Made by a program: the position numbers and the translations under genes. Below the pieces are notes generated by a model. It did no database searches and was not told the origin of the DNA. It saw nothing but the letters and a program-made list of their open reading frames with translations. This document shows positions 1 through 9,391 of a stretch of 64,000 bases of DNA, in pieces (position 1 is the stretch's first letter; the number at the start of each line of letters is the position of its first letter). The stretch is taken from positions 30,919-94,918 of the forward strand of contig JAMXLM010000005.1 of assembly GCA_024280995.1 (NCBI GenBank). The letters run 5' to 3'. The DNA comes from Candidatus Dormiibacterota bacterium. Its GTDB lineage: Bacteria > Chloroflexota > Dormibacteria > Dormibacterales > Dormibacteraceae.

Positions 1-1
1 G

Positions 2-379
2 ATCCGCCGCCGCGGCTTTCACGTCCGCGGCATCTCTGTCGGCCCGAGCCGGCACGCGGGGCGTTTTCGCCTGACCCTGCAGGTCGATCACGGCCACGCC
101 GAGGCCGACCAGGTGCGCAAGCAGCTGGAACGGCTGGTCGAGGTCGTCGAGGTCGAGGACCTCACCGGCGACGAGGTGCACAGCCGCGAGCTGGTTGTCG
201 CAAACGTCGCAACGTCGGATGTCGACGCGCTGGTCCGGCTCGGCGCCAAAGTCCTGTCCGGCACGACCGTCGAGTTCTCGGGCGAGCGCGACGAGGTCGG
301 CGCGTTCATCGACGAGCTCCACCGCCACGGAATCGTCGACGTGGCCCGCTCCGGGCCCGTCGTGATGAGGAGAGCCTGA
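2..379 (+). CDS. ilvN: acetolactate synthase small (regulatory) subunit, 5' truncated by window edge
   Basis: Reading frame 2 is open from the first base and ends with TGA at 377-379, giving the last 125 residues. It begins inside the ACT domain ([15 protein letters not shown], the usual IlvN context) and runs through the C-terminal ALS small-subunit domain ([16 protein letters not shown]). IlvN binds the IlvB catalytic subunit and confers valine feedback control in branched-chain amino acid synthesis. Its TGA overlaps the ilvC ATG (ATGA), so the two are translationally coupled. The true start and ilvB would lie upstream of the window. Confidence 0.93.
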   Translation: MRRRGFHVRGISVGPSRHAGRFRLTLQVDHGHAEADQVRKQLERLVEVVEVEDLTGDEVHSRELVVANVATSDVDALVRLGAKVLSGTTVEFSGERDEVGAFIDELHRHGIVDVARSGPVVMRRA

Positions 380-1371
380 TGAAGATCCACTACGAGGTCG
401 ACTGCCCACCGCAGCTCGGCGAGCCCGTCGCAATCATCGGCTACGGAAGCCAGGGCCGCGCCCACGCGCTGAACCTGCGCGACTCCGGCGAGGACGTCCG
501 GGTCGGCCTTTACCCCGGAAGCAAGTCCATCGAGCGCGTCGAGGCCGACGGCCTGCGCGCGGTGCCGGTGCCCGAGGCCGTCAGCGAGGCGACGGCGGTC
601 ATGGTGCTCACCCCCGACGCGGGCCAGGGCAAGCTCTTCCGCGAGTCGATCGAGGACCACCTGCAGCCGCGATCGCTGCTGCTGTTCGCGCACGGCTTCT
701 CCATCCACTTCGCCCAGATCGCGCCGAACAAGGACATCGACGTGGCGATGATCGCGCCGAAGGGGCCGGGCCACCTGGTCCGCAGCACCTACGTCAGCGG
801 CCAGGGCGTGCCCGCCCTGATCGCGGTCCACCAGGACGCCACCGGCAAGGCGTGGCCGCGGGCGCTTGCCTACGCGCGCGCGCTGGGCGCGGGCCGCGCC
901 GGCATCCTCGAGACCACATTCAAGGAAGAGACGGAGACCGACCTGTTCGGCGAGCAGGCGGTGCTGTGCGGGGGCGTGGCCAACCTGGTCAAGTCCGGCT
1001 TCGAGACGCTTGTCGACGCCGGGTATCAGCCGGAGCTCGCGTACTTCGAGGTCCTTCACGAGCTGAAGCTCATCGTCGACCTCATGTACCGCGGCGGACT
1101 GGGCTTCATGAGGTACTCGGTCTCCGACACCGCCGAATACGGCGATTACGTGTCGGGGCCGCGAGTCATCGACGACCGTGTGCGCGAGTCGATGCGCGAC
1201 GTCCTGCGCGAGATCCAGGACGGCAGCTTCGCCGAGCGGTGGCTCGACGAGAACTCGAACGGCCGCGAGCGATTCGTTGCGATGCGGAGGAAGGACGCGG
1301 ATCACCAGATCGAAAAGGTCGGGCGCGAGCTGCGCTCGATGATGACGTGGTTGGAGCCAGTAGAGAAATGA
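379..1371 (+). CDS. ilvC: ketol-acid reductoisomerase
   Basis: Class I ketol-acid reductoisomerase of 330 residues, converting acetolactate or acetohydroxybutyrate to the dihydroxy acids with NADPH and Mg2+. The N-terminal Rossmann motif [17 protein letters not shown], the loop [13 protein letters not shown], the metal-binding stretch [14 protein letters not shown] and the C-terminal helix [13 protein letters not shown] are all visible. Length and motif order match the short class I form. The start ATG overlaps the ilvN stop, and the stop TGA (1369-1371) overlaps the leuA ATG (1368-1370), placing it in the middle of a tightly coupled operon. Confidence 0.97.
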   Translation: MKIHYEVDCPPQLGEPVAIIGYGSQGRAHALNLRDSGEDVRVGLYPGSKSIERVEADGLRAVPVPEAVSEATAVMVLTPDAGQGKLFRESIEDHLQPRSLLLFAHGFSIHFAQIAPNKDIDVAMIAPKGPGHLVRSTYVSGQGVPALIAVHQDATGKAWPRALAYARALGAGRAGILETTFKEETETDLFGEQAVLCGGVANLVKSGFETLVDAGYQPELAYFEVLHELKLIVDLMYRGGLGFMRYSVSDTAEYGDYVSGPRVIDDRVRESMRDVLREIQDGSFAERWLDENSNGRERFVAMRRKDADHQIEKVGRELRSMMTWLEPVEK

Positions 1372-2627
1372 AAGATTCAAGTCCGGACCGGGTATTCATC
1401 TTCGACACGACGCTGCGCGACGGTGAGCAGTCGCCGGGGTTCCACCTCGACGCGAACTCCAAGCTTCGAATCGCGCGCCAGCTCGAGAAGCTGGGCGTGG
1501 ACGTCATCGAGGCCGGTTTCCCGATCTCCTCGCCGGGCGACTTCGAGGCGTGCCGCCGAATCGCGCGCGAGATCCGCGGCGCGACGATCACCGCGCTTGC
1601 CCGGGCGGTGCCCGAGGACATCGATGCGGTCTGGGGCTCGATCAAGGATGCCGAGGACCCGCAGATCCACATCGTTCTCTCCGTCTCGGACGTGCACATC
1701 CAGCGCAAGCTCGGAATGACGCGCGAGCAGGTGTTGAGGCGCGGCGCCGAGATGGTCGCGTACGCGCGCTCCATGTGCGACAAGGTCGAGTACTCACCCG
1801 AGGACGCGGGACGCGCCGACCCGGCCTACCTGGTCGAGACGGTCGAAACGATGATCGGAGCCGGCGCCACGGTGATCAACATCCCCGACACGACCGGCTA
1901 CTGCCTGCCCCATGAGTTCGGTGCGCTGGTGGGTAGGGTCATCAAAGAGGCGCGTGGCAGCGACAAGGCGCTTTTCTCCGTCCACTGCCACAACGACCTC
2001 GGCCTCGCGGTCGCCAACACGCTGGCGGCGATCGAAGCCGGCGCGCGTCGTGTCGAGTGCACGATCAACGGCATTGGCGAGCGGGCGGGCAACACGTCGC
2101 TCGAGGAGGTCGTGATGCTGCTCAAGGTCCGGCAGTCGAAGCTCGGTCTCGAATGCGGCGTCGAGACGACTCAGATCACGCGCGCCTCACGGCTGGTCTC
2201 GGAGCTGACAGGCACGCCCGTGCAGCCGAACAAGGCCGTGGTCGGAGCCAATGCTTTTGCGCATGCGTCGGGCATCCACCAGGACGGCGTCCTGAAGGAC
2301 CGGCTGAACTACGAGATCATGAAACCCGAGGACGTCGGTCTCTCAGACTCGAGGATCGTCCTGACGGCGCGGTCGGGCCGTCACGCATTCCACCATCGCC
2401 TCGACCGGCTCGGCGTGAAGCTGGCCGAGGGCGGAGACGACGCGGCGTGGCAGCGCTTCCTCCAGCTCGCCGACACCAAGAAAGAGGTCACCGACGAGGA
2501 CCTGCGCAAGATCGCGGCCATGTCGGAAACCAATGGTCACGTGGGCAACGGCCACCCGCCCGTCACCGACCAGCTGCACGACCACAACCACGTGGCCGAC
2601 GCGATGCGCCATCTGATCTTCGGGTGA
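1368..2627 (+). CDS. leuA: 2-isopropylmalate synthase, lacking the C-terminal regulatory domain
   Basis: Condenses acetyl-CoA with 2-oxoisovalerate, the first committed step of leucine synthesis. HMGL-like TIM barrel with the signature [12 protein letters not shown] near residue 13, the metal-binding [13 protein letters not shown] and the accessory-domain motif [12 protein letters not shown]. At 419 residues it is about 100 shorter than classical LeuA: the leucine-binding domain is absent and replaced by a short His-rich tail ([13 protein letters not shown]). This suggests a form not inhibited by leucine. Homocitrate or citramalate synthase is possible, but the ilv context favours LeuA. ATG chosen because it overlaps the ilvC stop and directly precedes the conserved N-terminus. 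Confidence 0.88.
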   Translation: MKDSSPDRVFIFDTTLRDGEQSPGFHLDANSKLRIARQLEKLGVDVIEAGFPISSPGDFEACRRIAREIRGATITALARAVPEDIDAVWGSIKDAEDPQIHIVLSVSDVHIQRKLGMTREQVLRRGAEMVAYARSMCDKVEYSPEDAGRADPAYLVETVETMIGAGATVINIPDTTGYCLPHEFGALVGRVIKEARGSDKALFSVHCHNDLGLAVANTLAAIEAGARRVECTINGIGERAGNTSLEEVVMLLKVRQSKLGLECGVETTQITRASRLVSELTGTPVQPNKAVVGANAFAHASGIHQDGVLKDRLNYEIMKPEDVGLSDSRIVLTARSGRHAFHHRLDRLGVKLAEGGDDAAWQRFLQLADTKKEVTDEDLRKIAAMSETNGHVGNGHPPVTDQLHDHNHVADAMRHLIFG

Positions 2628-3436
2628 AGGTTGCTTACCAGGGCGAGCCGGGCGCCTACTCGGACGAGGCAGTCTCGGCCGTCTTCCCGGACGCCCAGGC
2701 GGTCGGCTTCGCCACCTTCCGGCTGACCTTCGACGCGCTCACGATGGGCGCCGTCGACGCCGCCGTTCTGCCGGTGGAAAACTCGAGCGCCGGCGTCGTC
2801 CAGGAGGTCTCCGACCTTCTATGGGAAAGGCCCGGACTGCGCGTGGTGCGCGAGCACGTCCAGCCCGTCCGTCACTGCCTGCTCGGCTGGCCGGGACCGG
2901 TTGAGCGCGCCCTCTCCCACCCGCAGGCGCTGGCCCAGTGCGACCGCTACCTGCATTCGCGCCAGATCCGTCCGGTGGCCTTCCACGACACGGCAGGCGC
3001 CGCCCGCGCGGTGGCCGAGCAGCGCCAGCCGGGGACGGCGGCGATCGCGAGCAGGGCGGCGGCAGCTCGCTACTCCCTGTACGTGCTCGCCGAGTCGATC
3101 CAGGACGATTCCGAGAACCGGACGCGGTTCGTCGTCATCGAGAAGGGCGACCCCGTCCGGCCCCGCGACGCCATCGCCGGATGGAAGGGATCCATTGCGT
3201 TCGTGACCGCCCACCGGCCGGGATCGCTGGCGCACGCGCTTGACTGCTTCGCCCGCCGGGGCGTGAACCTCACCCGGCTCGACAGCCGCCCGATCATGGG
3301 CCGGCCGTTCGAGTACCGGTTCTACCTCGATTTCACGATCAACGGGGACGCTCCCGCGGCCGAAACGGCGTTGAGCGACCTCGAAGAAGCCAGCGCGGAG
3401 ATCAAGCTCTTCGGAACCTATCCGGCCGCCACTTAG
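2624..3436 (+). CDS. pheA: prephenate dehydratase
   Basis: Monofunctional prephenate dehydratase of 270 residues, making phenylpyruvate for phenylalanine synthesis. N-terminal VAYQGEPGAYSDEA and PVENSSAGVVQEV, the catalytic-lobe motif NRTRFVVIEKG, and a C-terminal ACT domain (HRPGSLAHALDCFARRGVNL, then DSRP) for phenylalanine binding. There is no chorismate mutase domain. The GTG start overlaps the leuA stop (GTGA at 2624-2627), so it is the last gene of the ilvN-ilvC-leuA-pheA operon. A hairpin terminator candidate follows 6 bases after the stop. Confidence 0.95.
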   Translation: MKVAYQGEPGAYSDEAVSAVFPDAQAVGFATFRLTFDALTMGAVDAAVLPVENSSAGVVQEVSDLLWERPGLRVVREHVQPVRHCLLGWPGPVERALSHPQALAQCDRYLHSRQIRPVAFHDTAGAARAVAEQRQPGTAAIASRAAAARYSLYVLAESIQDDSENRTRFVVIEKGDPVRPRDAIAGWKGSIAFVTAHRPGSLAHALDCFARRGVNLTRLDSRPIMGRPFEYRFYLDFTINGDAPAAETALSDLEEASAEIKLFGTYPAAT

Positions 3437-3442
3437 ACGGCG

Positions 3443-3481
3443 AGCCCTCTCCCTGGAAGGGGTGTTCACAAGGAGAGGGCT
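3443..3481 (+). terminator. terminator hairpin after pheA
   Basis: Perfect 10-bp inverted repeat AGCCCTCTCC / GGAGAGGGCT with a 19-base loop, 6 bases after the pheA stop. No T-run follows, so it is either Rho-assisted or only a transcript-end stabiliser. Confidence 0.5.
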
Positions 3482-3538
3482 GAGAAGCGGGGCCGCGGCG
3501 GGAAGCACGTGGACCGCGACCCTGCACCGGGAAGCTTA

Positions 3539-3578
3539 ACTTAACAGCGTTAAGTCTGAGCCGATTTGTCAAAAATCG
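3539..3578. promoter_or_regulatory. two consecutive palindromes upstream of the HTH/TPR gene
   Basis: ACTTAAC-AGC-GTTAAGT (3539-3555) is a perfect 7-bp inverted repeat and CGATTT-GTCAA-AAATCG (3562-3578) a perfect 6-bp one, in an A+T-rich island within otherwise very GC-rich DNA. They sit 60-115 bases before the start of an XRE-type regulator, so autoregulatory operators are plausible. That role is inferred from position only. Confidence 0.4.
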
Positions 3579-3654
3579 ACCATTGGAAGCTGAAAGAAGC
3601 GTTTCAGCGCCCGGTGACCCCAGGCCTTCAGGATTTCGTATAAAGTGACGACCC

Positions 3655-5037
3655 GTGGCCCGCGGGGGCGCTGAAGCGCCCACTGCCGGAGGAGGGAACC
3701 CCAAGAGACGCCGGCTTCCTGGCGTCAATCTCCGCCCTGGCTCGGTCAAGCAGGCTCGCCTCGAAGCCGGCCTGAGCCTCGCCCAGCTGGGCAAAGGACA
3801 CGTCACGGCGCCGGCCATCTACCTCGTCGAGACGGGACGGACGAGGCCGTCGCTGCCGACCCTGGAGCACATCGCCCGGCGCACAGGCAAGTCGGTCGAG
3901 TTCTTCCTCGCCGAGCCGCAGGGCGCGTCCGACGACACCGACACGAGGCTTGTCGAGCTCGAAGCGCTCGTCGCCGACGGGCGCAACGGCGAGGCCATCG
4001 CGCTCGGCAGGTCGCTGCTGGACCGCAGCGCCTCGGCCTACCGTCTGGGCCGGATCCGCTTGCTGGTCGGGCAGGCGTACCTGGGCGCATCGGACTTCGA
4101 CGGCGCTGCGAGCCTTCTCGGCGACGCCCGCGCTCACTTCGAGGCGGTCAATGAAGGCGCGATGCTGGCGGAATGCCTCGGTGCGCTGGCCGTGCTGGCG
4201 ACCGCCACGCAATCGCCTGACGCGGTTGGGCTGGCGGAGCGGGCCCTGGCGGCCTGCCGCCGCCTGAAGCCGATCCCGGCGCCGACCGAGGCCCGGCTCC
4301 TGGGGTTCCTCGGCGACGCGCACGCCGCCAACCGCGACTGGGACCACGCGGTCGCCGCCTACGAGCAGTCGATCGCGGCGGGCAACGCCGTCGCCAGCCT
4401 GCGCGGGGCCGGCCGGCTGTACGCCGGGCTCGGCACCGCCTACCGCGAATCCGGCGAGGTCGAGACGGCGGCGCGATATACGGGCCGGTCGCTTGCGCTC
4501 CTGGAGCTTTTCCGCGACCGCGACCAGCTGGCGAAGAGCGAGCACAGCCTCGCCATGGGCCTGCTGAAGCGCGGCGATCTGACCGCCGCGCGCCGGCACC
4601 TGGAACGGGCGCTCGAGCTGTGCTCCGAGTTCGACCTCGGCTGTGGGCGCAGCCTGGTGCTGCTCGGTCTTGTGGAGCTGGAGATTCGCGAGGGCGACAT
4701 CGAGCGCGCGTACTTGCTCGCTAGCGAGTCCCTCGAGCTCGCGACCCGCCTCGAGGAAGGCGCCACCATCGCCGAGGCGCACGTCGCGTTGGGCCGGATC
4801 GCGGACCTTCGTGGAGACCACCAGGCCGCGGACAGGCTGTTCGAGGACGCCATCCGAGGCTTCGACGCGATGGGCCTGCGCGAGCGGCTGCTCCAGACCC
4901 ACGGCGCCTACGCCGAGACGCTGGAGAGGCGGGGCGAGCTGGCCCGCGCGTACGCGCACATGAAGGAAGCGCTCCAGGCGAGCCGGCCTGAGCTGCTCCG
5001 CCGCGAGCAGACTGGCGAGAAGGTCAACTCAGCTTGA
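3655..5037 (+). CDS. XRE-family HTH regulator with TPR repeats
   Basis: 460 residues. A lambda-repressor-like helix-turn-helix spans about residues 27-85 (VKQARLEAGLSLAQL, then the recognition region up to EFFLAEP), followed by a long all-helical array of roughly eight TPR-like repeats rich in A, L, G and Y (for example LGDAHAANRDWDHAVAAYEQ). This layout resembles peptide- or ligand-sensing regulators of the Rgg/PlcR type and actinobacterial HTH-TPR regulators. The GTG start is preceded by TAAAGT at 3641-3646, 8 bases away, and no Shine-Dalgarno sequence, consistent with a leaderless mRNA. The ligand and targets are unknown; the adjacent dehydrogenase is one candidate target. Confidence 0.85.
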   Translation: MARGGAEAPTAGGGNPKRRRLPGVNLRPGSVKQARLEAGLSLAQLGKGHVTAPAIYLVETGRTRPSLPTLEHIARRTGKSVEFFLAEPQGASDDTDTRLVELEALVADGRNGEAIALGRSLLDRSASAYRLGRIRLLVGQAYLGASDFDGAASLLGDARAHFEAVNEGAMLAECLGALAVLATATQSPDAVGLAERALAACRRLKPIPAPTEARLLGFLGDAHAANRDWDHAVAAYEQSIAAGNAVASLRGAGRLYAGLGTAYRESGEVETAARYTGRSLALLELFRDRDQLAKSEHSLAMGLLKRGDLTAARRHLERALELCSEFDLGCGRSLVLLGLVELEIREGDIERAYLLASESLELATRLEEGATIAEAHVALGRIADLRGDHQAADRLFEDAIRGFDAMGLRERLLQTHGAYAETLERRGELARAYAHMKEALQASRPELLRREQTGEKVNSA

Positions 5038-5092
5038 GGCTCGGCCGAAGACCCTCGGCGAAGATCCGTCGAGGGCTCTTTGGACGAGCCTC
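5036..5092 (+). terminator. nested hairpin after the HTH/TPR gene
   Basis: Outer arms GAGGCTCG (5036-5043) and CGAGCCTC (5085-5092) enclose an inner CCCTCG/CGAGGG pair (5052-5057 and 5070-5075). The structure begins at the stop codon of the HTH/TPR gene and ends about 30 bases before the next start. A terminator or a transcript-processing structure is likely. Confidence 0.45.
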
Positions 5093-5120
5093 TAGGCCTC
5101 TGATAACGTAGGTCGCGACC

Positions 5121-7514
5121 TTGGCGAAAGCGGTTCGCAGCTCGAAATTCACGCTCTCCGCCGAAGCTGTCATCGCCGACTACCGGCTTGCGTACTCGAG
5201 CCGCCGCGCCAGCGTGATCGGCCGGGCTGAGGTGCTGCGGGGCAACGCCACCTTCGGGATCTTCGGCGACGGCAAGGAGATCGCGAACATCGCCATGGCG
5301 AAAGCCTTCAGGCCGGGCGACTGGCGAGCGGGCTACTACCGCGACCAGACCTTCATGTGGGCGACTCGCATGTCGAACGTGCGCGAGTTCTTTGCCCAGC
5401 TCTACGGCAACGCGAGCATCGAAGACGAGCCCGCCTCGGGCGGCCGGCAGATGGGCAACCACTTCGCCACGCGCTTCCTCGATGACAGCGGCGCGTTCCT
5501 GCGCAGCGTCGACATGCCTAACTCGAGCGCCGACGTCTCAAACGTGGCCGGCTGGATGCCGCGGCTGGTCGGGCTCGCGTACGCCTCGAAGCTGTACCGG
5601 GTGAACCCGCAGCTCAAGGAGGCGCAGGACGGCTTCTCGCGCAACGGCGACGAGGTGGCGTTCGGGACGATAGGCGACGCGGCGACGTCCGAGGGCCTCT
5701 TCTGGGAGGCGATCAACGCCGCCGGCGTGCTCCAGGTGCCGATGGCGATGTCGGTGTGGGACGACGGCTACGGCATATCGGTCCCGATCGCCGCGGAGAC
5801 GACGAAGTCGTCGATCTCCGACGTGCTGCGCGGCTTCAGCCCGGACGATCGGGCCGGCATCGACATCTACGTCACCCGCGGATGGGATTACCCGACGCTC
5901 GTCGAGACGTACGCGACCGCAATCGAAAAGGTCAGGCGCGAGCAGAAGCCGGCGCTCATCCACGTGACCGAGATGACCCAGCCGCAGGGCCACTCCACGA
6001 GCGGCAGTCATGAGCGTTACAAGTCGAAGGAACGACTTCGCTTCGAGAGCGAGTACGACTGCGTCGCGCGGATGCGCGACTGGATCATCGAGTTCGGCAT
6101 CGCGAGCGAGTCGCAGATCGAGGGCTGGGAGGCGGCGGACAAGGAGGCGGTCGAGGCCGCGCGCGACCTGGCATGGGAGGCGTTTCAGTCTCCGCTCCGA
6201 GCAGAGCGCGATCGCGCCGTGACCATCCTGCGCCGGGTCGACATGCCGGAGGTCGCGGAGATCACGAACACGCTCGACGAGGCGCCCAAGGTGACGCGGT
6301 CGCTCATCCTGTCGAGCGCCACCCGGGCACTCCACCGTTTGCGAGGCATCGAGTCGCCGGCCCGGTCCGAGCTGGCGAAGTACGTGGCCGAGTACCGGCG
6401 CGAGAACGTCGACCGCTACAACTCTTTCCTGTATTCCCGCTCGGCGCAGTCGCCACTGGCGGTGCCCGTCGTGCCGGCCGCTTACTCCGAGAAGTCGCCG
6501 ACCGTGGACGGCCGCCAGGTGCTCGTCCGCAACTTCGACGCCAACTTCGCCCGCGACCCGCGGATATTCGTCATCGGCGAGGACGTGGGCAAGCTCGGCG
6601 ACGTGAACCTTGTCTTCGAGGGCTTGCAGGCGAAGTACGGCGACCTGCGGCTCACCGACACCGGGATCCGCGAGGCGACCATCCTGGGCCAGGCGATCGG
6701 CGCGGCGATGCGCGGCTTGCGGCCGATCTGCGACATCCAGTACCTCGACTATTTCCTCTACGCGCTGGAGACGGCATCCGACGACCTGGCGACGCTTCAC
6801 TGGCGGACGGTCGGCGGGCAGAAGGCTCCGGTCGTCGTCCGCACCAAGGGGCACCGGCTGGTCGGCATCTGGCACTCCGGCTCGCCGATGTCGGTCTTGC
6901 TCGGCGCGATGCGCGGCGTCTACGTCTGCGTGCCTCGGAACATGACCCAGGCGGCGGGCTTCTACAACACGCTGTTCCAGGGTGACAACCCGGGGATCGT
7001 GATCGAGGTGTTGAACGGATACCGCTTGAAGGAGCGGGTGCCGGACAACATCGGATCGTTCACCGTGCCGCTGGGAGTTCCGGAGGTGCTCCGCTCAGGG
7101 ACCGATGCGACGGTGGTGACGTACGGCGCGTGCTGCGCCATCGCGCTCGACGCGGCCGCGACGCTCGACGAGCTTGGCGTCTCGTGCGAGGTCATCGACG
7201 TGCAGACGCTGAACCCGTTCGACGTCGGCGGGACGCTGGTCCGCTCGCTGGAGAAGACCCACGCGCTGATCTGTGTCGACGAGGACGTTCCGGGAGGCGC
7301 GTCGGCCTTCATGCTCCAGCAGATCCTCGAGGCGCAGCAGGGCTGGTGGCAGCTGGACGCGGCGCCGCGGACGTTGGCCGCATCGCCCAACCGGCCGGCT
7401 TACGGGCCCGACGGCGACTACTTCACCAAGCCGAACCGGGAGAGCATCGTCGAGGCGGTGTACGAGGTCGTGCGCGAACGCCAGCCGTGGCGCTTCCCGC
7501 CCCTCGACTCCTGA
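5121..7514 (+). CDS. fused alpha/beta 2-oxoacid dehydrogenase E1 (thiamine-dependent)
   Basis: 797 residues combining an E1 alpha-like half (about 1-430) and a beta-like half (about 445-797), usually two proteins. The ThDP motif region GDAATSEGLFWEAINAAG followed by VWDDGYGISVP replaces the textbook GDG...NN pattern but matches single-chain bacterial E1 enzymes. The beta half shows FVIGEDVGKLGDVN, DTGIREATILGQAIG and the C-terminal transketolase domain (VIDVQTLNPFD). The substrate (branched-chain 2-oxoacids or pyruvate) cannot be fixed from sequence, and no E2 or E3 gene is nearby. TTG start with TAACGT at 5104-5109, 11 bases upstream. Confidence 0.87.
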   Translation: MAKAVRSSKFTLSAEAVIADYRLAYSSRRASVIGRAEVLRGNATFGIFGDGKEIANIAMAKAFRPGDWRAGYYRDQTFMWATRMSNVREFFAQLYGNASIEDEPASGGRQMGNHFATRFLDDSGAFLRSVDMPNSSADVSNVAGWMPRLVGLAYASKLYRVNPQLKEAQDGFSRNGDEVAFGTIGDAATSEGLFWEAINAAGVLQVPMAMSVWDDGYGISVPIAAETTKSSISDVLRGFSPDDRAGIDIYVTRGWDYPTLVETYATAIEKVRREQKPALIHVTEMTQPQGHSTSGSHERYKSKERLRFESEYDCVARMRDWIIEFGIASESQIEGWEAADKEAVEAARDLAWEAFQSPLRAERDRAVTILRRVDMPEVAEITNTLDEAPKVTRSLILSSATRALHRLRGIESPARSELAKYVAEYRRENVDRYNSFLYSRSAQSPLAVPVVPAAYSEKSPTVDGRQVLVRNFDANFARDPRIFVIGEDVGKLGDVNLVFEGLQAKYGDLRLTDTGIREATILGQAIGAAMRGLRPICDIQYLDYFLYALETASDDLATLHWRTVGGQKAPVVVRTKGHRLVGIWHSGSPMSVLLGAMRGVYVCVPRNMTQAAGFYNTLFQGDNPGIVIEVLNGYRLKERVPDNIGSFTVPLGVPEVLRSGTDATVVTYGACCAIALDAAATLDELGVSCEVIDVQTLNPFDVGGTLVRSLEKTHALICVDEDVPGGASAFMLQQILEAQQGWWQLDAAPRTLAASPNRPAYGPDGDYFTKPNRESIVEAVYEVVRERQPWRFPPLDS

Positions 7515-7583
7515 CCGCCGCCGGTAACGTTTCGGAATCTCGCCCAGGGCCGGCGATTTTCCGGGAAACCGAAGTGACCACCC

Positions 7584-9260
7584 CTACATCGGGTCGCCCG
7601 GCAGGTACTCCGCGACCGCCAGCGCCGGCGCCCGGTTCAGAAGCTTCACTCCTTCGAGCAAGTAGCCGATCCAGGAGAGCGCCGGGACGGGCGCGGCCAG
7701 CGGCGCCACGTACCGGCGTGCGCCTCTTGGCTCGCGCAGTGGAACGGATGAAGAAAGCCGGGCGAGGTCACGCGCCTTCTTGAGGCCGGTGTCGAGACCG
7801 CCCAGCTCGTCCACGAGCTTCCGCTCCACCGCTTGACGGCCCGTCCACACCTTGCCCTGGGCGATCTGATCGAGCTCTCCGCGCGGCATCTTCCGCGCCG
7901 CCGCCACCACGTCCAGGAATCCCGAGTAGAGGCGGCCGATCTCACGACGCAGGAGCTCACGCTCCTCCTCTGAATACGGCCGCTCGTCGGTGTTCATCGT
8001 CGAGTGCTTCCCGACGGCGATGGTCTCCCGGTTGACGGAGAGCATGTTGAACAGCTGCCCGGTCACGATCTTGCCGCCGAGAACGCCGATCGACCCGGTC
8101 AGTGTTCCGGGCCGGGCGACGACCCACGCGCCAGGCATCGCCACGTCATACCCTCCAGACGCCGCGACCGAGCCCATGACCACGACCAGCGGCTTGCGGG
8201 CCGCGACGACGGCAAGGGCATGCCGCATCGCCTCGCTCGCCGTCGACGAACCGCCGCGCGAGTCCACGAACAGCACGACCGCGGCCGCCCGTCGGTCGGA
8301 CGCCACCTGGCGCGCCAGCTGGACGACGGTCAGGTCGCCTGCTCGCTCGTCACCCAGCAGCGGCACGTTGACCGGGGGCCGAACCGGCGACCGGCCCGAG
8401 CGACCGTCGAGGATGGTGCCTTCGATCCTGATCAGGGCGACGTACTTGCCGGCTCGCAGCTTCGGCGCGGGCACGCGCATCTTTCGTGCCGCCCGCTCCC
8501 AGCTTGCAACCTCGCCACCGAGACGGGCGGGCAGGTCCTCCTCCGTCAGAACCCCGTCGACGACGTGCTTTGCGACCGCGACGTCATCGCCGTAGGGAGC
8601 GGCGTCGATCAGATCCCGCGCACCGGCGCCGTCCAGCCTTCGACCTTCCGCGACGGCGCCCGCCAGGTCTGAGTACAGCGAGTCGAGCACCCATGTGACC
8701 TGCTCGCGGTACTCGGGTGTCATACCCGTCTTGGTCAGCGGATCCGCGGCCGACTTGTAGGGCGAGACCTGGATGAAGTCTGCGCTCAGGCCGACGCGCG
8801 CGAGGCCGTCGGCGAGGAAGGCGGCGGTGTTCCCAAAGCCAAGACCCTCGACCATGCCGGCGGGCATGAGCAGGATCTCGTCGCACGCGCACGCCAGGTA
8901 ATAGGTCGCGGTCGTGTATGAGGTCGCCCAGGCAACGACGCGCTTGCCCGACGAGCGGAGATCCTGGACAAGCTCGCGGAGGTCCTGCAGCAATGCCATC
9001 GAGGTGTCGAACCGCCGCAGGTGCAGGACGACTCCCTTGATGCGCGAGTCCTTGCGTATGGCTTCGAAGCGCTCGCCGAGCTCCCGGACGCTGACGCGCG
9101 GCCGACCGGCGAACGGGCGCTGCCAGAACGGGCGCGGAGGATCAGGCAGGGCGGGCAGCGCGTCCTCGAGGACGAAGACCACGTACGGCGGCGGCTTGCC
9201 GATCGAGCGCCGGATGCTCGAGACCAGCCACCACAGCCACCGGAATGGGTAGAGAAGCAA
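7584..9260 (-). CDS. sppA: signal peptide peptidase SppA, 67K-type tandem-domain form
   Basis: 558 residues with two ClpP/crotonase-like SppA domains. The N-terminal half carries the lysine of SPYKSAADPLTKTG (general base region of the 67K type) and the C-terminal half the serine region GSVAASGGYDVAMPG, plus TGSIGVLGGK. It degrades cleaved signal peptides in the membrane. The N-terminus LLYPFRWLWWLVSSI is a plausible anchor. The TTG start at 9260 is chosen because TAGACT lies 10 bases upstream, the same arrangement as at other leaderless genes here; a longer in-frame ATG at 9377 adds a non-conserved, charged extension. Confidence 0.86.
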   Translation of the reverse strand: MLLYPFRWLWWLVSSIRRSIGKPPPYVVFVLEDALPALPDPPRPFWQRPFAGRPRVSVRELGERFEAIRKDSRIKGVVLHLRRFDTSMALLQDLRELVQDLRSSGKRVVAWATSYTTATYYLACACDEILLMPAGMVEGLGFGNTAAFLADGLARVGLSADFIQVSPYKSAADPLTKTGMTPEYREQVTWVLDSLYSDLAGAVAEGRRLDGAGARDLIDAAPYGDDVAVAKHVVDGVLTEEDLPARLGGEVASWERAARKMRVPAPKLRAGKYVALIRIEGTILDGRSGRSPVRPPVNVPLLGDERAGDLTVVQLARQVASDRRAAAVVLFVDSRGGSSTASEAMRHALAVVAARKPLVVVMGSVAASGGYDVAMPGAWVVARPGTLTGSIGVLGGKIVTGQLFNMLSVNRETIAVGKHSTMNTDERPYSEEERELLRREIGRLYSGFLDVVAAARKMPRGELDQIAQGKVWTGRQAVERKLVDELGGLDTGLKKARDLARLSSSVPLREPRGARRYVAPLAAPVPALSWIGYLLEGVKLLNRAPALAVAEYLPGDPM

Positions 9261-9391
9261 CCCGTTCGCCAGTCTACGGGCCGAAAGCGTGGAGGGAACC
9301 TTGCCAGGTTCCTCTACGTCGGGGCGCGATGCCCGATCAGTAAAGCGTGTCGCGGCCGGGCAGAGCCCGGCCGCCAATGCCTTGCAGTTGA

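Noticed and set aside
3628..4959. 443-residue minus-strand open frame opposite the HTH/TPR gene.
   Set aside because: Composition is the mirror of the plus-strand gene with low-complexity Arg/Ala/Gln; no motif or start signal.
9261..9377. 39-residue upstream extension of SppA to ATG 9377.
   Set aside because: Not conserved-looking, and a TTG at 9260 has the TAGACT hexamer at the proper distance.
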